Assembly: GCF_002288925.2 (NCBI RefSeq)
Contig: NW_022098076.1
Span: 75,345,873-75,409,872 of the forward strand
DNA length: 64,000 nucleotides
Direction of reading: 5' to 3'
Source: Delphinapterus leucas
Taxonomy: Eukaryota; Chordata; Mammalia; Artiodactyla; Monodontidae
Positions 33,720 through 46,590 of this stretch are shown one piece after another (the stretch's first letter is position 1; each line of letters begins with the position of its first letter). The notes below the pieces were generated by a model. The model saw only the letters and a program-made list of their open reading frames with translations, was not told where the DNA came from and searched no databases. A program made the position numbers and the translations under genes.

Positions 33720-36700
33720 CTTTATATATATGTATATATATCTATATATAATACAGTGTTATCAAATATAGTCACTGTGCTTTACATAGATCCTCAGACC
33801 TTATTCGTCTTATAGCTGAACACTGGTATGCTTTTCTTTTCACTGAGACAAAATTTACATACAGTGAAGTGTGCAGATCTTTATTATACAGTGCAGTGAA
33901 TTTGGGCAACTGTGTACACCAAAGTAACTACCCACCCACCCCAGTCAAAGTACAAAGCATTTCCATCAACCCAGAAAAGTCTCCTGGGGCCAGTGGTGTG
34001 CAGGAGCTAGGCCCCACACAGACAATTCCAGACATCTCATCCCCGTATCCTGTTGTTACCTTAAAGAGGGCCATGATGGGAAATCAGCAAATACTACAAA
34101 CCAGAGATTCCCCCATGCCCCCCGGCCCCCGAGAGCCAGTTTTCCAGCGAACTGTTGCTCATGCCCTTTCTCAGTCAATCCTCCATGCCCAGAGAGGCAA
34201 ATCAACATAGGTTTACTTTTGCTTGTTCTTGAACTTCACTCAAATAGAATTACATTTTGTATCTTGTTTTCTTCCATCAACATGATGTCTGTGAGATTCA
34301 TCAGTGCTGTGATTTATTAGTAATTTGTTCCCTTTCTGCTGCTAAGTACCATTCCAATGTACAAATAGACTGTATTTTTTCTAATTTCTTGTTGAAGAAC
34401 ATACATTTGTTTCCAGTTTGGAACTATTAATTTTTATTTATTTTTTCCACCTTTATGGAGGAGTAATTGACAAATAAAATTTTTATACTTAAAGTGTATA
34501 ACTTGATGATTTGAGGTACATATGCATTGTGAAATGATTACCAAATTCAAGTCAGTTAACAGCCATCAGCTCACACAGTTATAACTCTCCTTCCTGTGTG
34601 CTGAGAACACAGTCTACTCTCAGCAAATCCCAAGCGTACGATTCCATATTATTAACTATAGTTACCGTGCTGTACATTACATCCTCAGAATGTATTTATC
34701 TTATAACTGAAAGTTTGTACCCAATTTTTAAAAAGCTCCTGTAGACATTCTTGTGCAAGTATTTTCATGATCATATGTTTTCACTTATCTTGGGCAAATA
34801 CCCAGAAGAGGAATTTATGGGTCATAGAATAGGTTTATTTTTAACTTTGTAAGAAAGTGCCAGAAAGTTTTCCAAAGGGGTCGTAGTGCACAAGCAATGT
34901 ATGAAAGTTCTGGTGGCTCCAGATACTTGCCAGCATTTGATGTCACAATGCCTTTTTACATTTAACCATTCCAATGTGTATGAAGTAATATCACTTCATG
35001 GGATTCTGATTGATTTGCATTTCCCTGAAGACTAATTATATCACACATATTTTTGTGGGCTTGTTAGCTATTCTTTTATCTTCTTTGGTATTGTGTCTGA
35101 TAGAATTTTGCAGAGTATTTGATAGAATTCATCAGCAATGTTGGCCTGGGCTTGGAGTTGTCTTTGAGGAAGGTTTTTGATAATGAATTACTATCTTTAG
35201 TAGATATTCAGGTTTTCTAATTCATTTTATTAGTTTTGGTAAGTTGTGTTTTTCAAGGAATTTGTCCATTTTTTTCTAAGCTGTTGAATGTATTAGCCTA
35301 ATGCTTTACTTTTCATAATATTCCCTTATTATCCTTTTAATGTCTGTGGAATTTTCAGTGATATCTCCTTTTCCATTCTTACATTACTAAACCAATTTTA
35401 TTCATCTTTTCAAAGAAATGTTATTTCTTCTACTTTATTGAGGTTTACTCTTTCCAGCTTCTTAAAGTGGAAAGTTAGAACATTGATTTTAAATCTTTCC
35501 CCTTTTCTAATGTGATCATTTAATGGCATAAATTTCCTGCTAAGTGCTGCTTTTGTTACATCTCATAAGTTTTTATGTATTGTATTTTTAATATTATTCA
35601 GGTAAAATATTTTAATTACCCTGTTATTTCTTTTTTAGTCATGGATTATTTAGATTGTATCGTTGAATTTCCATAATATTTGAGGAGTTGTTGATATTGT
35701 ATGATTTCTAATTTAATGACGTTGTGCCCAGAGAGTATACACTGTAGGGTTTAAATCCTTCCGCATTTGAGACATTTTATTGCTCAGTAATTGGTCTATC
35801 TTGGTGAATGCTCCATGTGCCTTGAAAATAATACGTGTTCTACTATGATATGTGATATAATGTTTTATAAACTTCAATTAAGGTTATATTCATTGATAGC
35901 ATGGTTCAGATCTTCTCCATCCATGCTGAATTTATGTCTAGTTGATCAATTAATGAGAGAGGGGTATTAAAATCTCAAACTAGAAGCACTGATTTATCTA
36001 CTTTTCCCTTTAATTCTGTCACTTCTTGCTTCTTGTATTTTAAAGCTCTGCTATTAGGTTCACATGCATTTAGGACTGTTATATCTTTCTGGAGAACTGA
36101 CTCTTTTCTCATATTGAAATGCCTCTCTTTATCTTTGTTGATCCTCCTATGTTAAAGTGTACTTTCTCTAGGATTAATATAGCTGTACCATGTCTTTGTG
36201 CTTATTCACTGCATGATAAATCTTTTCCCCATCATTTTCTTTTCATCCTGTGTGTCTTTACATTAAAGTGTCTTGATTTTTTATTCAGCCTGACGATCTT
36301 GCCTTTTAATTGGAGTGTTTAGTTCATTAACAATTTAATATAGTTATTGATATATTTGGGTTTAATTCTGCCATCTTGCTACTTGTTTATTATCTCTCCC
36401 ATCATTTTTTCTTTTCCTCCATTCTTCCGTTTCTTTCTTCTTTTGAATTAATTGAATATTTCTAAGTATTCCCTTTTTGTCCTCTATTGGCTTTTTAGCT
36501 ACACTTCTTTGTATTTTTAAGTGTCTCCTCCAAGAATTACAATATAAAATGTTAACATATCACGGAGTCCCTAGAGTTGAGATTGCACTGCTTCACATAA
36601 AATGTAAGTCTTGCTATTCTAAAGCTCCATGTACCCTATCCCCATTCTTTCTGCTACTTTCGACACGTATTTTATATTTATTTATGTAACATGCCCTACA

Positions 36701-37046
36701 ATTTAATGTTATTATTTTTATTCAAACAGTCTGTTATCTTTCAGAGAAGTTAAGAGAAGAAAATAAGTAGTCTCAATATTTACCCTCATATTTGATGTTT
36801 CTGGTAATCTTCATCCTTCCTGTAGATTCAGCTGTCATCTAATGTCACGTTCCTTAAACCAGAAAAGCCTCCTTTAATGTTTCTTGTATTGCAGATATTG
36901 TGGCAAGGAATTCTTCTAACTTTTATTTACCTCATGTGTTTCCCTTCTCTCAAGGATCACAGCCCTGTATTAACTGTTGTCCAAATATCTAAAAGCAGTT
37001 CCCTCATATATGCTGTCCAGTTTTATAGTTGTTTTCAGTAGGAAGG
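33720..37046 (-). mobile_element. long old L1M, antisense, with internal deletions
   Basis: From left to right it reads 3' UTR antisense (ATAGTCACTGTGCTTTACATAGATCCTCAG), ORF2 end (ATTACATTTTGTATCTTG, CAAATACCCAGAAGAGGAAT, TTGCATTTCCCTGAAGACTAAT), reverse-transcriptase region, endonuclease region (AGAAGCACTGATTTATC, GCATTTAGGACTGTTATATC) and sequence near ORF1 (AGTGTCTCCTCCAAGAATTACAATATAAAATG, TCTTGTATTGCAGATATTG). The region near 35100 joins parts that are separate in a full L1, so part of ORF2 is deleted. All frames are broken and it is dead. Exact ends are approximate. Confidence 0.78.
34431..34735 (-). mobile_element. nested L1 3' UTR within the L1M
   Basis: CTTTATGGAGGAGTAATTGACAAATAAA, GATGATTTGAGGTACATATGCATTGTGAAATGATTACC and CCGTGCTGTACATTACATCCTCAG are the antisense 3' end of another L1M, placed in the middle of the surrounding ORF2 end. 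Confidence 0.65.
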
Positions 37047-37479
37047 TGCATTAGTTTGCTAGGGCTGCCTTAACAAAGTACCACAAACTGGGTGGCTTAA
37101 ACAACGGAAATTTATTGTTTTAGTTCTGGAGACTAGAAGTCCAAAATTAAGGTGTCAGCGTGGTTGGTTTCTTCTGGAGGCTCTGAGGGAGATTCCATTC
37201 CATGACTCTTGCCTAGCTTCTGGTAGCCTCAGGCATTCCTTGGCTTATAGGTAGAATTCTTTCTGTGTCTTCACATGTATTTCTTTCTATGAGTGCCTCT
37301 GTGTTCAAATTTCTCCCCCCCCTTTTTTTTAACAGTCATATTGGATTAGGGTCCACCCCAATGTCCTGATCTTAACTTAGTCATCGGCAAGTACCTTATT
37401 TCCAAATAAGGCCACATTCACAGGTACCGTGGGTTACGAGTGCAACATTCTTTTAGGAGACACAATTAAACTCATAGCA
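37047..37479 (-). repeat. MLT1-type MaLR solitary LTR
   Basis: TGCATTAGTTTGCTAGGGCTGCC, TACCACAAACTGGGTGGCTTAAAC, GGAGACTAGAAGTCCAAAATTAAGGTGTCAGC, TCATATTGGATTAGGGTCCACCC and ATTTCCAAATAAGGCCACATTC follow reverse-complement MLT1. Flanking pentamers GAAGG (37042-37046) and GAGGG (37480-37484) look like a target-site duplication with one mismatch. It abuts the L1M. LTR only, with no internal genes. Confidence 0.88.
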
Positions 37480-37794
37480 GAGGGTATGTCTAGTGTGACT
37501 TATTCCATCATGGCTAGAAGCAGAAGACACCCTTGAGTCATTTCTGCCTGTGTCACTTTGCTGTATCACTGTGAATTTGTTCATCTTTAGACATTTTCAC
37601 GTTCAGTGGGGAAGGGGTGATGGTTTGCAAAAAGATGGAGGATGGAGATGGGAGCTGGTGAAGTTTGGGCCGAAGGAAGAAAAATGGTTGATATCATCCC
37701 CAGGAAAAATATTTACTTACTCAACTTTTCCTTGGGCCCGTGCTGTGTACCACACCTATCTCAACTGACTTAAGAGGGAGACAGGAGTTATTAT
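37480..37794. other. unique noncoding DNA
   Basis: No feature recognised. Confidence 0.45.
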
Positions 37795-37960
37795 GTCTAT
37801 TCACTCATTCATTCTAAAACGAAACAGAACACATACTGCGCACTTATGTGTGCCAGACCTGCATCTAGTAGTGAGAAATACAATAGTGCAGGAAGCAAAT
37901 TTGGCCCCTTCATTCTAGTAGAAATTCAGAGTCTATCTGCTTAGATTTGGTATAAAAAGT
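37795..37960 (-). repeat. L2 3' fragment
   Basis: CACTCATTCATTC, GCGCACTTATGTGTGCCAGACC, AATACAATAGTGCAGG and CCCCTTCATTCTAGTAG are the reverse complement of the L2 3' end. Confidence 0.6.
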
Positions 37961-38134
37961 TAACCAGAGAAGGAATTTAATTTATCTTTTGATCAAGATA
38001 AATACAAGTGCAGGAAAATGTTGAAAAGGAGTCATTTTCTAATTGTCTCTTTGTTCAGGAAATACTCTTGAAAACACATTGGACTTAAGTATAGGGATTC
38101 CAAAGGATTTGTTTGTGTATGAAGAGATAAAGTA

Positions 38135-38400
38135 TTTATTAGATAATGATTGCACATTATACTTTTGTAACAATTTGTGGATGGCAAGCACTCTTCTAAA
38201 CCCTGTACCAGTATTAACTCCCTTTGTCATCCTAACAAAGTAAGTGCTGTTTAACCTCATGATGAGGTTAAATAATGTGCCCGAAGTTAGCAGCTAGTAC
38301 GTGGTAGAGGCATTACATGAACGCTAGCAGTTTAGAGTGGCTTTAGAGTCCATGAACTTAACCTCTAGTCTATTCTAATTATGAAATGTAGAGTGCCTGC
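38135..38400 (+). repeat. MIR SINE
   Basis: GCAAGCACTCTTCTAAACCCTGTACCAGTATTAACTCC, CATCCTAACAAAGTAAGTGC and AAATAATGTGCCCGAAGTTAGCAGCTAGTACGTGG follow the MIR order. Confidence 0.7.
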
Positions 38401-38654
38401 ATATCCTAGACTTTTTTAGACCCGGTAGTCTCAGTTTTTGTATTATTTTTCCATCAATTGTTTCCCATAAAGACATTTATATTAATCTGATATACAAAAT
38501 AGTGGAAAAATAGTTGTGGTCAATATAAGTAAACAAATTCCTACATATTTCCTAAACCTTCCCCTCTAGAGCTCTCTGAATGTGTGGCATAATGCAGAGA
38601 ATTATAAATCAGAATAATAAATCATAATAGTGTTTCATTATGGAGTATAGTAGA

Positions 38655-39235
38655 CACTATTGGTTGTCATGAAAACATCCATTCTTTTCTTTTTAACTTC
38701 CAATTTCTTGGAGAACTGGGTACTTTATTTTGGAATCTACCCTCCGCTGCAAAGTCATGTGTTTCAGGAGGGTCTTGATTGGTCTAAGCCTGTCATGGTG
38801 GTTTCGTGACCCTGGCCATGTAATAGAAATATGATGAAACTCTGCCCTACAAATCAGGGAGGAAGTATGTGGAGACTTCTGGAAAAAGATGTCCTTGCTT
38901 TCAAAAATAGAAGTGCATTCAGGAAGAGAAAGCTGCTGCTGCTTCTTGAAATTGTAACCTATGTATGTGATGTCTGGAACTTCAGCAGCCATCTTGTGAT
39001 CATGAGGGAGATGAGCCTGAGGACAGAGCTGGTTAACTGAGGCTGGCAAAGCAGAAAGAGAAAGAAAAAACAAACAAACCTGAATTCATGATGGTATCTT
39101 TGAGCAACTGAATGTACCAATTTTGAAACCACTCTAACCTGAACTTGAGAAGAGAACTTGATAAATTATCATTTTTATTAATATTTTTAAGCCATTTAGA
39201 GTTGGGTTTTCTACTTGTAATCCTAACTGAGTCAA
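38655..39235 (+). repeat. ancient LTR-type element (MaLR/ERVL-like)
   Basis: CACTATTGGTTGTCATGAAAACATCC at the left, CCATCTTGTGATCATGAGGGAGATGAGCCTGAGGACAGAG in the middle (short words 'CATCTTGTGATCATGAGG' and 'GAGCCTGAGGACAGAG') and TTTTAAGCCATTTAGAGTTGGGTTTTC then AATCCTAACTGAGTC at the right follow a known ancient LTR pattern. The minus-strand frame of 126 codons (38693-39073) lies inside it and is not a gene. Confidence 0.6.
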
Positions 39236-40514
39236 AAAGTAAAAAACAAGAAGTCCTAAGAATTATATTTTTGGCCTCAGTTCCCTCCATCTCTCTCAAT
39301 ACAAGAGGAAATTTCTGCTATAAGAATATGTTCATCCTCCATTAAATAAATCCCATGCTGTATATTTTGGGAAAGAAAAACAGGGATGTACATCTTTAAA
39401 ACATCCCAAGACAGCTGAAAGGTTAGTAGCTATCTAAAGCCCATGATAAATGTCTAAATTCTTCAGCAGCATATTTTTTATGTTTGCAGATTCAGAGACA
39501 AGAGACTTTAATCACTGCTGCTAAATCCCCTTTTTACAATTGAATTGCAAGTAACATTTACGGCTGTGTATATTGGCTGCAGATTCCTTCCCATATTCTG
39601 CCTGGGAGTTTCCCACCAATAACATGAGAGTGCCTCCCTATAATAAGGTAGTGTTTTTTTTCTTTTTAAAAAAGCTGCTTATTAAGTCAGAAAATCTAAT
39701 ATTAGCCTGCTATTCCACTGAATGAAGGAATTGGATATCTTCTGCACAAACTTGGGGGTCTGGATGTATTTCTGCACTTTTCCTCACTGCTTTACAGAAA
39801 CTTAAAATAGCATTTTTTCCCCTGTTCCTTCAACTCTGCAACCACAACAGAATGTGAGGGACTGGTTTGGAGCTTTGGAACTGGCATACGTTATGTCCAA
39901 TTTTACTTTCCATGCTCAGATGAAGTTAGTTCCTTCCTCTTTCACTTTGGATGTAAGGGGTGAAGTGAATATTATTTTTATAAATATGACTTGGTGTTGT
40001 CTTGCCCAAGTCTGTCTGTGGACTTCAGGGAAAATGGGATGCTGGGGATGAAAAAATTTGGAAAAGGAGTGTCCCACGAAAGATTTTCAGAGATCATGGA
40101 TATGCCTGTAGCCTACTGGGAGTTACAAAAGAAAGAAATAGGCATTTTCATCTGTAACGTTATACTGCTTTGGTCTCTACCAAATGGCAGGAGCAGGGGG
40201 CCAGAGATGGGCGAGTAGGGGTGACAACTTATAGGAAAAGTTCTGAAAAGTTTGTGACAGTCTGGGCATGCCAACAAATGTTTATATATTTAACGATGAG
40301 TGTGGAATCTCACTAGCTTTCCCGGAATTGAAAAATGAGCTTTGTTTAATCTCCCTTTGCATTGGAGAAGAGGAGAGAGGAAAGAGTTATGGTGAGGTGA
40401 AGGTAGAAGGGAATGGAGAGAGAACATTTCATTCACCCCCTTTGTGCTGTAGAGAAGGAAAATGAGACCAGAGCTGGGACATGGGTGGTCCAGGGTCACC
40501 CTGTGAGCTGATAG
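39236..40514. other. unique noncoding DNA
   Basis: No repeat recognised; frames near 39854-40218 (65-75 codons) lack domains. Confidence 0.45.
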
Positions 40515-40715
40515 TGTGGGGCAGTGGTTAGAACAGGGCAGGAATTCTGTGAGTGACACAGCCCTGCCATTCCCCAGCTGCATGGCCTGGGTTAGTCTCA
40601 TAGCTTGTTGAGTCTCTGCAATGGAGGTAACCATAGTACCTTTCTCATGGGCTTGCTATAATTAGATGAGTTAATACCTCTAAGAAGCCGAGTGCTTGGC
40701 AAAATAACACGCTCC
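40515..40715 (+). repeat. MIR SINE, near full length
   Basis: GCAGTGGTTAGAACAGGGC, CCATTCCCCAGCTGCATGGCCTGGGTTAG, GCAATGGAGGTAACCATAGTACC and TAATTAGATGAGTTAATACCTCTAAGAAGCCGAGTGCTTGGC cover the 5' half of MIR, including the tRNA-derived head. Confidence 0.78.
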
Positions 40716-42914
40716 GTGAAAACAGCTTGTATGAGGCCCAGACTCTGGAGAAAGTCATGGGACACATGCTTCTGACCTTGTCCTTTTCTTCCTCCCTTTA
40801 ACCCTCATCCTCCTCAAAGTCCCATTTATGGGTGGCTGAGATAGGTAGTAGAGGATCCTTCAAAGAGAAAGAGTGGAGCTGAGCCTTTGGCCTGGGAACT
40901 TCAGACCCAAAGGAAAAAGTAAGGAGTCAGGTGGTTTATTCAGCATTTATTTAGCACCCTGGAGTACTCCCCCATCTTGTATTCTGCTAGCTTTGAGCTT
41001 CCCCAAGGGCTTTCTCTTCTGTTGCTCGTTTCTTTTTCTCTCATCTTGGTTCCATTCTTTGCAAAAAGAGTGTAACTTGCCAGACACCGGCTTAAGTGAT
41101 GTGTGACTGGAGAATGCCCATGCCCAGGGGGATAGATTTTAAGATCCCTCTGTCTGTTAATGGACTTGGTGAAAGGGCTAGGTAGGATATCATTCATTTT
41201 TGGTAGAGGAGACAAAGATTGGATTGTGAGGAGGTGATGAGAGATCCCTAGATAAGCAGAGTTGTAGACTCCTATGTATCAAATATCTTGTGATTGGCAG
41301 TCTCCACAAATCCACAGGTATTCGCCTCTCTCCCCATTACAGACTCTAATAGGTTAGATAACAAAAGCAAGAGTCATGTCTCAGAAGGCTATCACCACTA
41401 GAAAGCACAGCTGTTACCTGACTCTCCTATTAAGCCATGCCCCTCGTTTAGCTGGAGGCATGAGCAAGGGGATGTAAAGGAATTATCAGAGAGCAAGCCC
41501 TGGTGGAAATGGAATACTGTGAAGAGCTGATATGGGGCATCAACAGTGTGCCATTTGCTGATTCATTAACTCTCCACTCTCCCCTGTGAGCAGTAATTCT
41601 TATGCTCATTTTACAAACGGGCAAGTGGCCATGGCATGTGCAGTATGCTCTGGCAACTCAACCTGCTGGTCACTGAAGCTCCCCACACCCCTGCTTTCAG
41701 GGGAAATCCAGGCTCAGAAAAGTCACTTGTGCAAGTTCGCACAACTCCTAGGCTGTCGGCCTGCGGGGCCCTGCTTCCCACATCCACTTTTCTCTGCAAG
41801 TTTCAATAGGAATGGAAGAAGAGCTATCTCTGGATTGCTGGGCAGAGAAAAGAAAGCAGGGCCAGGCAGACGAAATGCCCAGGATGGTCCAGGAGAGGGC
41901 CAGAGGGCTTGAGAAGGGAGACAAGGGCTGGAACCAAAGGCAAACACAACTCTTTCATCATGATGCCTGGGCCATTCCTGACTCAGCTGCATCTGGGTGC
42001 AGGGGAGGAAACTGGGGCTTCGGGCAGCTGAGAAGCTCTTTAAGATCCTGAGTTGAAGAAAGAGCTCAGCCCTCAGCCTCAAACCACCACATGGGTCTGT
42101 TCCACACTAAACGGGGAGCTGGCGTGAAGGATCTGAGGTCCTGTGTTCCCTTCCACTCAGGGGCTCTCAGCCTGAAAGGAAGTGCTCCTCTGTTATCTGT
42201 GGTTTTTAGTTCTTTCCCCCTTTGGAAGTAGAGGGGAAAAATAATGATAATAATGACCTTCTGTGGGTTTGGGAGTATCCTGGGTCTGGCGGGGCCAGAG
42301 TAAGCAGAATGAAATTAAACTGGAGCGATGCTAATGGTTCTGCCTTATCACAGTGAAATCAGTGACCAGGAAGGAAGAGGCCAGGGGTAAGCCCAGGAGC
42401 GGAAGTCAAGATGGGTAAGTAGAGAACTAATTTCACAGACCATCACGGTTTCTCTCTGGGTGGGACACTATGGCAGAATACATAGAACTTTCCTTTCCTT
42501 CTTATTCTTTCAGTTCCTTCACTGACTTCCTTAATAATGAAAGTAAAACATTCTATACTTGAGGCAACAAGTTCAATTATACGAAGGTACATAAAGGAAA
42601 ACATGATGATCTTCCCATCCCATCCTCCAAGGAACGCAATGCTAACAGAGTGACAGGCACCCTTCACATCTTTCTATGTCCTCAAACTTCAAGACTTATC
42701 CCTGTTTTTCACTCCTCTTAGAAGAAAGAACACACATGTAGAGAAGTAATTACAATGTATGTAAGAGTTTTATAAGTGGCTGAGAGGATACAGCCACTGT
42801 GGAGTGGAGCTGTGAAAATGCAGGAGGTTTTGAAGGCAGCCACCAAGACTGGTAGTACAGAAGTTTTGAGGAAAGGGGAAACTCGGGTTGGGGGTGTTCT
42901 AAAACACTATTTAT
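40716..42914. other. unique noncoding DNA
   Basis: GC-richer stretch at about 41580-42150, not rich in CpG, where five overlapping frames of 62-119 codons occur on both strands without a domain. I regard them as composition effects. No repeat recognised. Confidence 0.45.
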
Positions 42915-43065
42915 TATTTAAACTTCCTTCATTCTCATAGAACCTCAGAATTGAGAAAGTCCTTAGAGACCAGTGGTCTATCCCTTTACAGATGGATCCA
43001 CATCCACAAAGGTTATCCAGTGTCCCTTTGGTCGTTTCCAGGTCCAGGGAACTTGCTAAGAACAT
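42915..43065 (+). repeat. old SINE-like fragment
   Basis: CATAGAACCTCAGAATTGAG, AGTCCTTAGAGACCAGTGGTC and CCTTTACAGATGGATCC resemble the same ancient core as at 8120. Low confidence. Confidence 0.35.
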
Positions 43066-43848
43066 GCTTATGAACAGCTGATGTGACCCCCAACCCCAAT
43101 CAACAGAGCACTTGGACTCTTTAAAACGTTTTTCACATTTTTGATGTTTATGTGTTACAAAATTTGTATGCAATTCTTCTCTTTCCCTTTGGCAGAGTTT
43201 AAACACTCTGTGGGCGGGGATTGTGTTTTATTTATTTTGGTTGTTCAACTGACAGATGAATTACTAAATTAATTCAAGAAATTAAAATCAACATATTCTG
43301 GGACTTTCTATTTGAAGACACGGAGCCAGGCATGGAAAAGGATGAAAACCTGAACTTCCTCATGGGGCCTCATAGATTTCTTTGTACAAAGCTGATCCTA
43401 CATTTCTCCTGTGCACTTTCCTCCAATTGCAGGAGATTCCCCGTTTTCTCCTAAAGCTCTAACTATTTGATCTCTATAGCAACTCAGAATATCACTGCAT
43501 AAACTCAGGTGATATACAATGAATTGTAAAAAGTAAAGCTTTAACTGGATTTCTATATCAAAGCCACCTTCTGCCTTATGATAGAAACAACAATTTTAGT
43601 CCTTGTGGGTCTCCATTCTTTACCTCTGTATTGGTGTGACAAGATGAGGGCAGGGAGGCATCTGATCCACACTAACAGAGCAAGACAAAACAAAACACAG
43701 GGCCAGAATCTATGTCCACTGCAGACTTACCTGCAGTACTACAAGCCAGGTCAGACTGCGGCAAGGTCCTCAGTGTTTTGGAAAATAGGGTCGTAACATA
43801 AAGATGCTTTTGGTATGAAAACATTTCCAGATATATTAGGGCTTAAAA
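43066..43848. other. unique noncoding DNA
   Basis: No feature recognised. Confidence 0.4.
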
Positions 43849-43871
43849 AAATACATATATATATATATAAA
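43849..43871. repeat. (TA)n microsatellite
   Basis: ACATATATATATATATAAAA-type run. Confidence 0.85.
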
Positions 43872-44455
43872 ATTTACATTTTCACCTTGAAAAGTTTTCT
43901 TGATGACACGCTCCATGAAATTGATGAAATTGAGAAATAAATGAACAAGGAAAAATTAAAAATTAAGAAATAAGAGTATATTAGAACCAGTGTTTGGTAT
44001 TAAATCTGTTAAACACAGATTTGTCTCTAAATAATTATAAATATGGTTACACAACAAAACAAATGTTTCTTTTTGAGAAGAAAACATGCTTTATACAAAT
44101 ATATATATAAGTTATTATAAAATAATTATCAACAGAACCCCAAATAAAGATTGGGCAGGCAAGGGAGGGCAATGAGTAAAGACATTCCAAATTATAAATA
44201 TTACATAAGGGGAAGTGATTTTTGGCCTTGGTAATCACAGAAAAATAATTCAAATAATGTCTTTGGAAAACATGAAGGTGACCACCAGTTGATTAAAAAC
44301 AAATGTCTGCCTTTCAAATCATTAGTGAAGAGAAAAGCAAACAAATTTAGTCCATATATCAAAAGAGAATAAAGAATTAACAAAAGGAATGACAAGTATG
44401 AAGCTTAAAATAATGGGATATGTGCATAGAGTAACATAGTATTTATACTTATTAC
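43872..44455. other. AT-rich DNA, possibly L1/HAL1-derived
   Basis: A-rich plus strand (AAATTAAAAATTAAGAAATAAGAG and similar) of the style of old L1/HAL1 sense sequence, but I could not match specific words. Confidence 0.3.
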
Positions 44456-44715
44456 TACATATAAAATGCCAGTCAACATTTATTGCATGAGTACAGTGTA
44501 CCCGGTACCATTAGGGGCTTCGCTCTTGTTATTTTTTATTGACTCTTTACAGCAACCTTAGTAATATTATCTTTTCAACATTACAGATGAATCAGCAGGA
44601 ACCCACAGAGAATAAATCACTTTTCTGAGGTCATACAGATGTAAGTGGCAGATTCAAGGTCTAAACCCTGGCTTATCTGACCCACAGACCTACTTTCAGT
44701 CACTGTCCTGTCCCA
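44456..44715 (+). repeat. MIR SINE
   Basis: GTCAACATTTATTGCATGAGTACAGTGTACCCGG, AACATTACAGATGAATCAGCAGG, TTTTCTGAGGTCATACAGATGTAAGTGGCAGATTC and TCTAAACCCTGGCTTATCTGACC follow MIR in order. Confidence 0.75.
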
Positions 44716-45860
44716 CCTCCATGAACAAGATAAAAGGAGGGTGCCCAGATTATCCATTATGAATTCCCTGATTTAAAGACAAAGACTTGGAATATGACAT
44801 TCTGCTTTTAAGAGAAATGGCCTTAGAAAGACACATATACACACAATGTGTTTAACAGGCAAATGTAGAAAGAACAAAAACTAAAAATCCAAAGCAGCAG
44901 TGTCAACATAAATTTCAAACAAAATGTAGAATTAAAAGCAAAAGACAACATGATTTGAAAAAGATTACACTGATCATCATATAATCCATATATATAAAAA
45001 CCAAAATAAAAATTTTAAATGGCTAGAAATACAATGTGAAGAAAATGTAAAGAGAAATGAACACACAGTTATTGTGAGAACCATAACACACATATTAATT
45101 TTTGCAAATGAAGCAGATAAAAAATAGTGAAAATGTAAACAACAAAATTACTAATATTATATTAATATATATGTATATGAATGTGTGTATATATGTGTAA
45201 CTGATATATATGTGTATATATAAATATACATGTGATGTAGATAGATAGATAGATTTTCTTAATTTGAAAAACAGGTCCCATACCTCCTTTTCATTTGTCC
45301 ACACTAACCTCTCAAATACTAGTAATATACTACACCAGAAAGAAAAAAGGTCTTAATTCAATTATAGAAGCTAATGTCATCCAGGCAAAATATTCTCATT
45401 AATGCATAGTTGATCCATCAATAAATATTGATTTAAAAAACAAAAAGTGTATAAAGCAAACAACTACTATTAATAAAAAAGAAACTCTCTCATATGTGAA
45501 TATTGGATGTAAGAAGAGATCAAAATTGCAATTAGTATTCATTAGAAAATACTGTGTTACTAAACTACAACAAAACACTATATTACTGAATGTACGGGAT
45601 GTAGCCAAAGACTTACTAAGAGGATAAGTTAATAATCTTAAACTTTTCCCTTTTTAGCAAGAGAGAATAAAAATAACTAAACCAAGCTTTCACCTCAGAT
45701 AAACAAAGTAAAAACAAGAGCAAGTACAGAAATCAGTGAAGTGGGAAACCAAAACACAAATCCAGTAAAATTGATGACTGAACCCAAGAGCTAATTCTTT
45801 AAACAAAACCAGTGTAGCATGTACAATTTGGAAAATCTATTAAAATGTTGGTTCCCAACT
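44716..45860 (+). mobile_element. old L1/HAL1 ORF2 relic
   Basis: CAATTAGTATTCATTAGAAAATACTG, ATTACTGAATGTACGGGATGTAGCCAAAGACTTACTAAGAGG, CAAGCTTTCACCTCAGATAAAC, GCAAGTACAGAAATCAGTGAAGTGGG and AAATCCAGTAAAATTGATGACTGAACCC parallel L1 ORF2 sense sequence ('gggatgcagctaaagcagtgcttagaggg... aagcttccacctt... gagcagaaatcaatgaaatagaaa... aaaattgataaacc'). The match is best from about 45500. The frames are destroyed. Upstream of 45100 the assignment is weak. Confidence 0.6.
45150..45255. repeat. TA/TATG and GATA microsatellites
   Basis: TATATGTATATG-type repeats followed by a short GATA run at 45238-45254. Confidence 0.8.
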
Positions 45861-46349
45861 ATCCTGTTTATTACTCTCACAGTCACAGTTCATTAAGGTT
45901 CTCATTATCTCTCCTTCAGATTGATACAAAGAACTCTGGTCTTCCCCCTTCAGTTCAGTTCAACAGAGCATTTCAAAATGGCCCCAGAGTTTGACTACCA
46001 GAGGGCCCCTGAGGAAAGCGTCTTGCCAAAGAAATGAGCTTCCCTCACTTCTTCTTGATTTAGCTCTGCCTTTTTAATGGGGATAGTCCCAGACAAGTGA
46101 TATACACCAACAAATCTTTCCTTTGAAACCAGTGCCTTCCTCAGTCATCTGGGCAAACGTGGGCCAATCACAACGGAAGGGACATTCCCTCTACACAGAA
46201 TGGACACTTAATTTGTGGAAGATTGAGACTGTAACAGAAAGCTGTTCATCTTTGCCTACATCCTTCCATTTAGGCAAACTGAAGCATGAAAACAGAATCA
46301 AGACGAGAAATCTCTGTTCAATGGACCAAAACAACTAACGACAGTGAAT
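45861..46349. other. unique noncoding DNA
   Basis: No feature recognised. Confidence 0.4.
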
Positions 46350-46590
46350 ACTATATATTTAGCTTTCCTTGCTGCCCAGGCATTGTGCTGAAGATTTTAA
46401 TTCATTTCTTCTTTAAGCCTTCGTAATAGCACAATGAAAAAAGCATTATTATTCCCATTTTACTTTTGAAGAAACTGAGGCTTAGCGAGGCCAAAAGAAG
46501 TTTTCCAAAGTCACCCAATCAGTGACAGAAGGAGGACTTAAACATAGGCAGTCAGTGTCCAGAGGTCCCACGCTCTTACCTCTGCTTCAC
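46350..46590 (+). repeat. MIR SINE
   Basis: TTGCTGCCCAGGCATTGTGCTGAAG, TTATTATTCCCATTTTACTTTTGAAGAAACTGAGGCTTAGCGAGG, CAAAGTCACCCAATCAGTGACAG and CCCACGCTCTTACC are the MIR core in order. Confidence 0.82.

Noticed and set aside
38693..39073. 126-codon minus-strand frame
   Set aside because: Lies within an ancient LTR-type repeat.
41580..42150. CpG island or promoter
   Set aside because: GC content rises but CpG dinucleotides are few, and frames on both strands are equal in length, as expected from composition.
43872..45860. Coding gene in the A-rich region
   Set aside because: Similarity is to L1/HAL1 ORF2 with destroyed frames.
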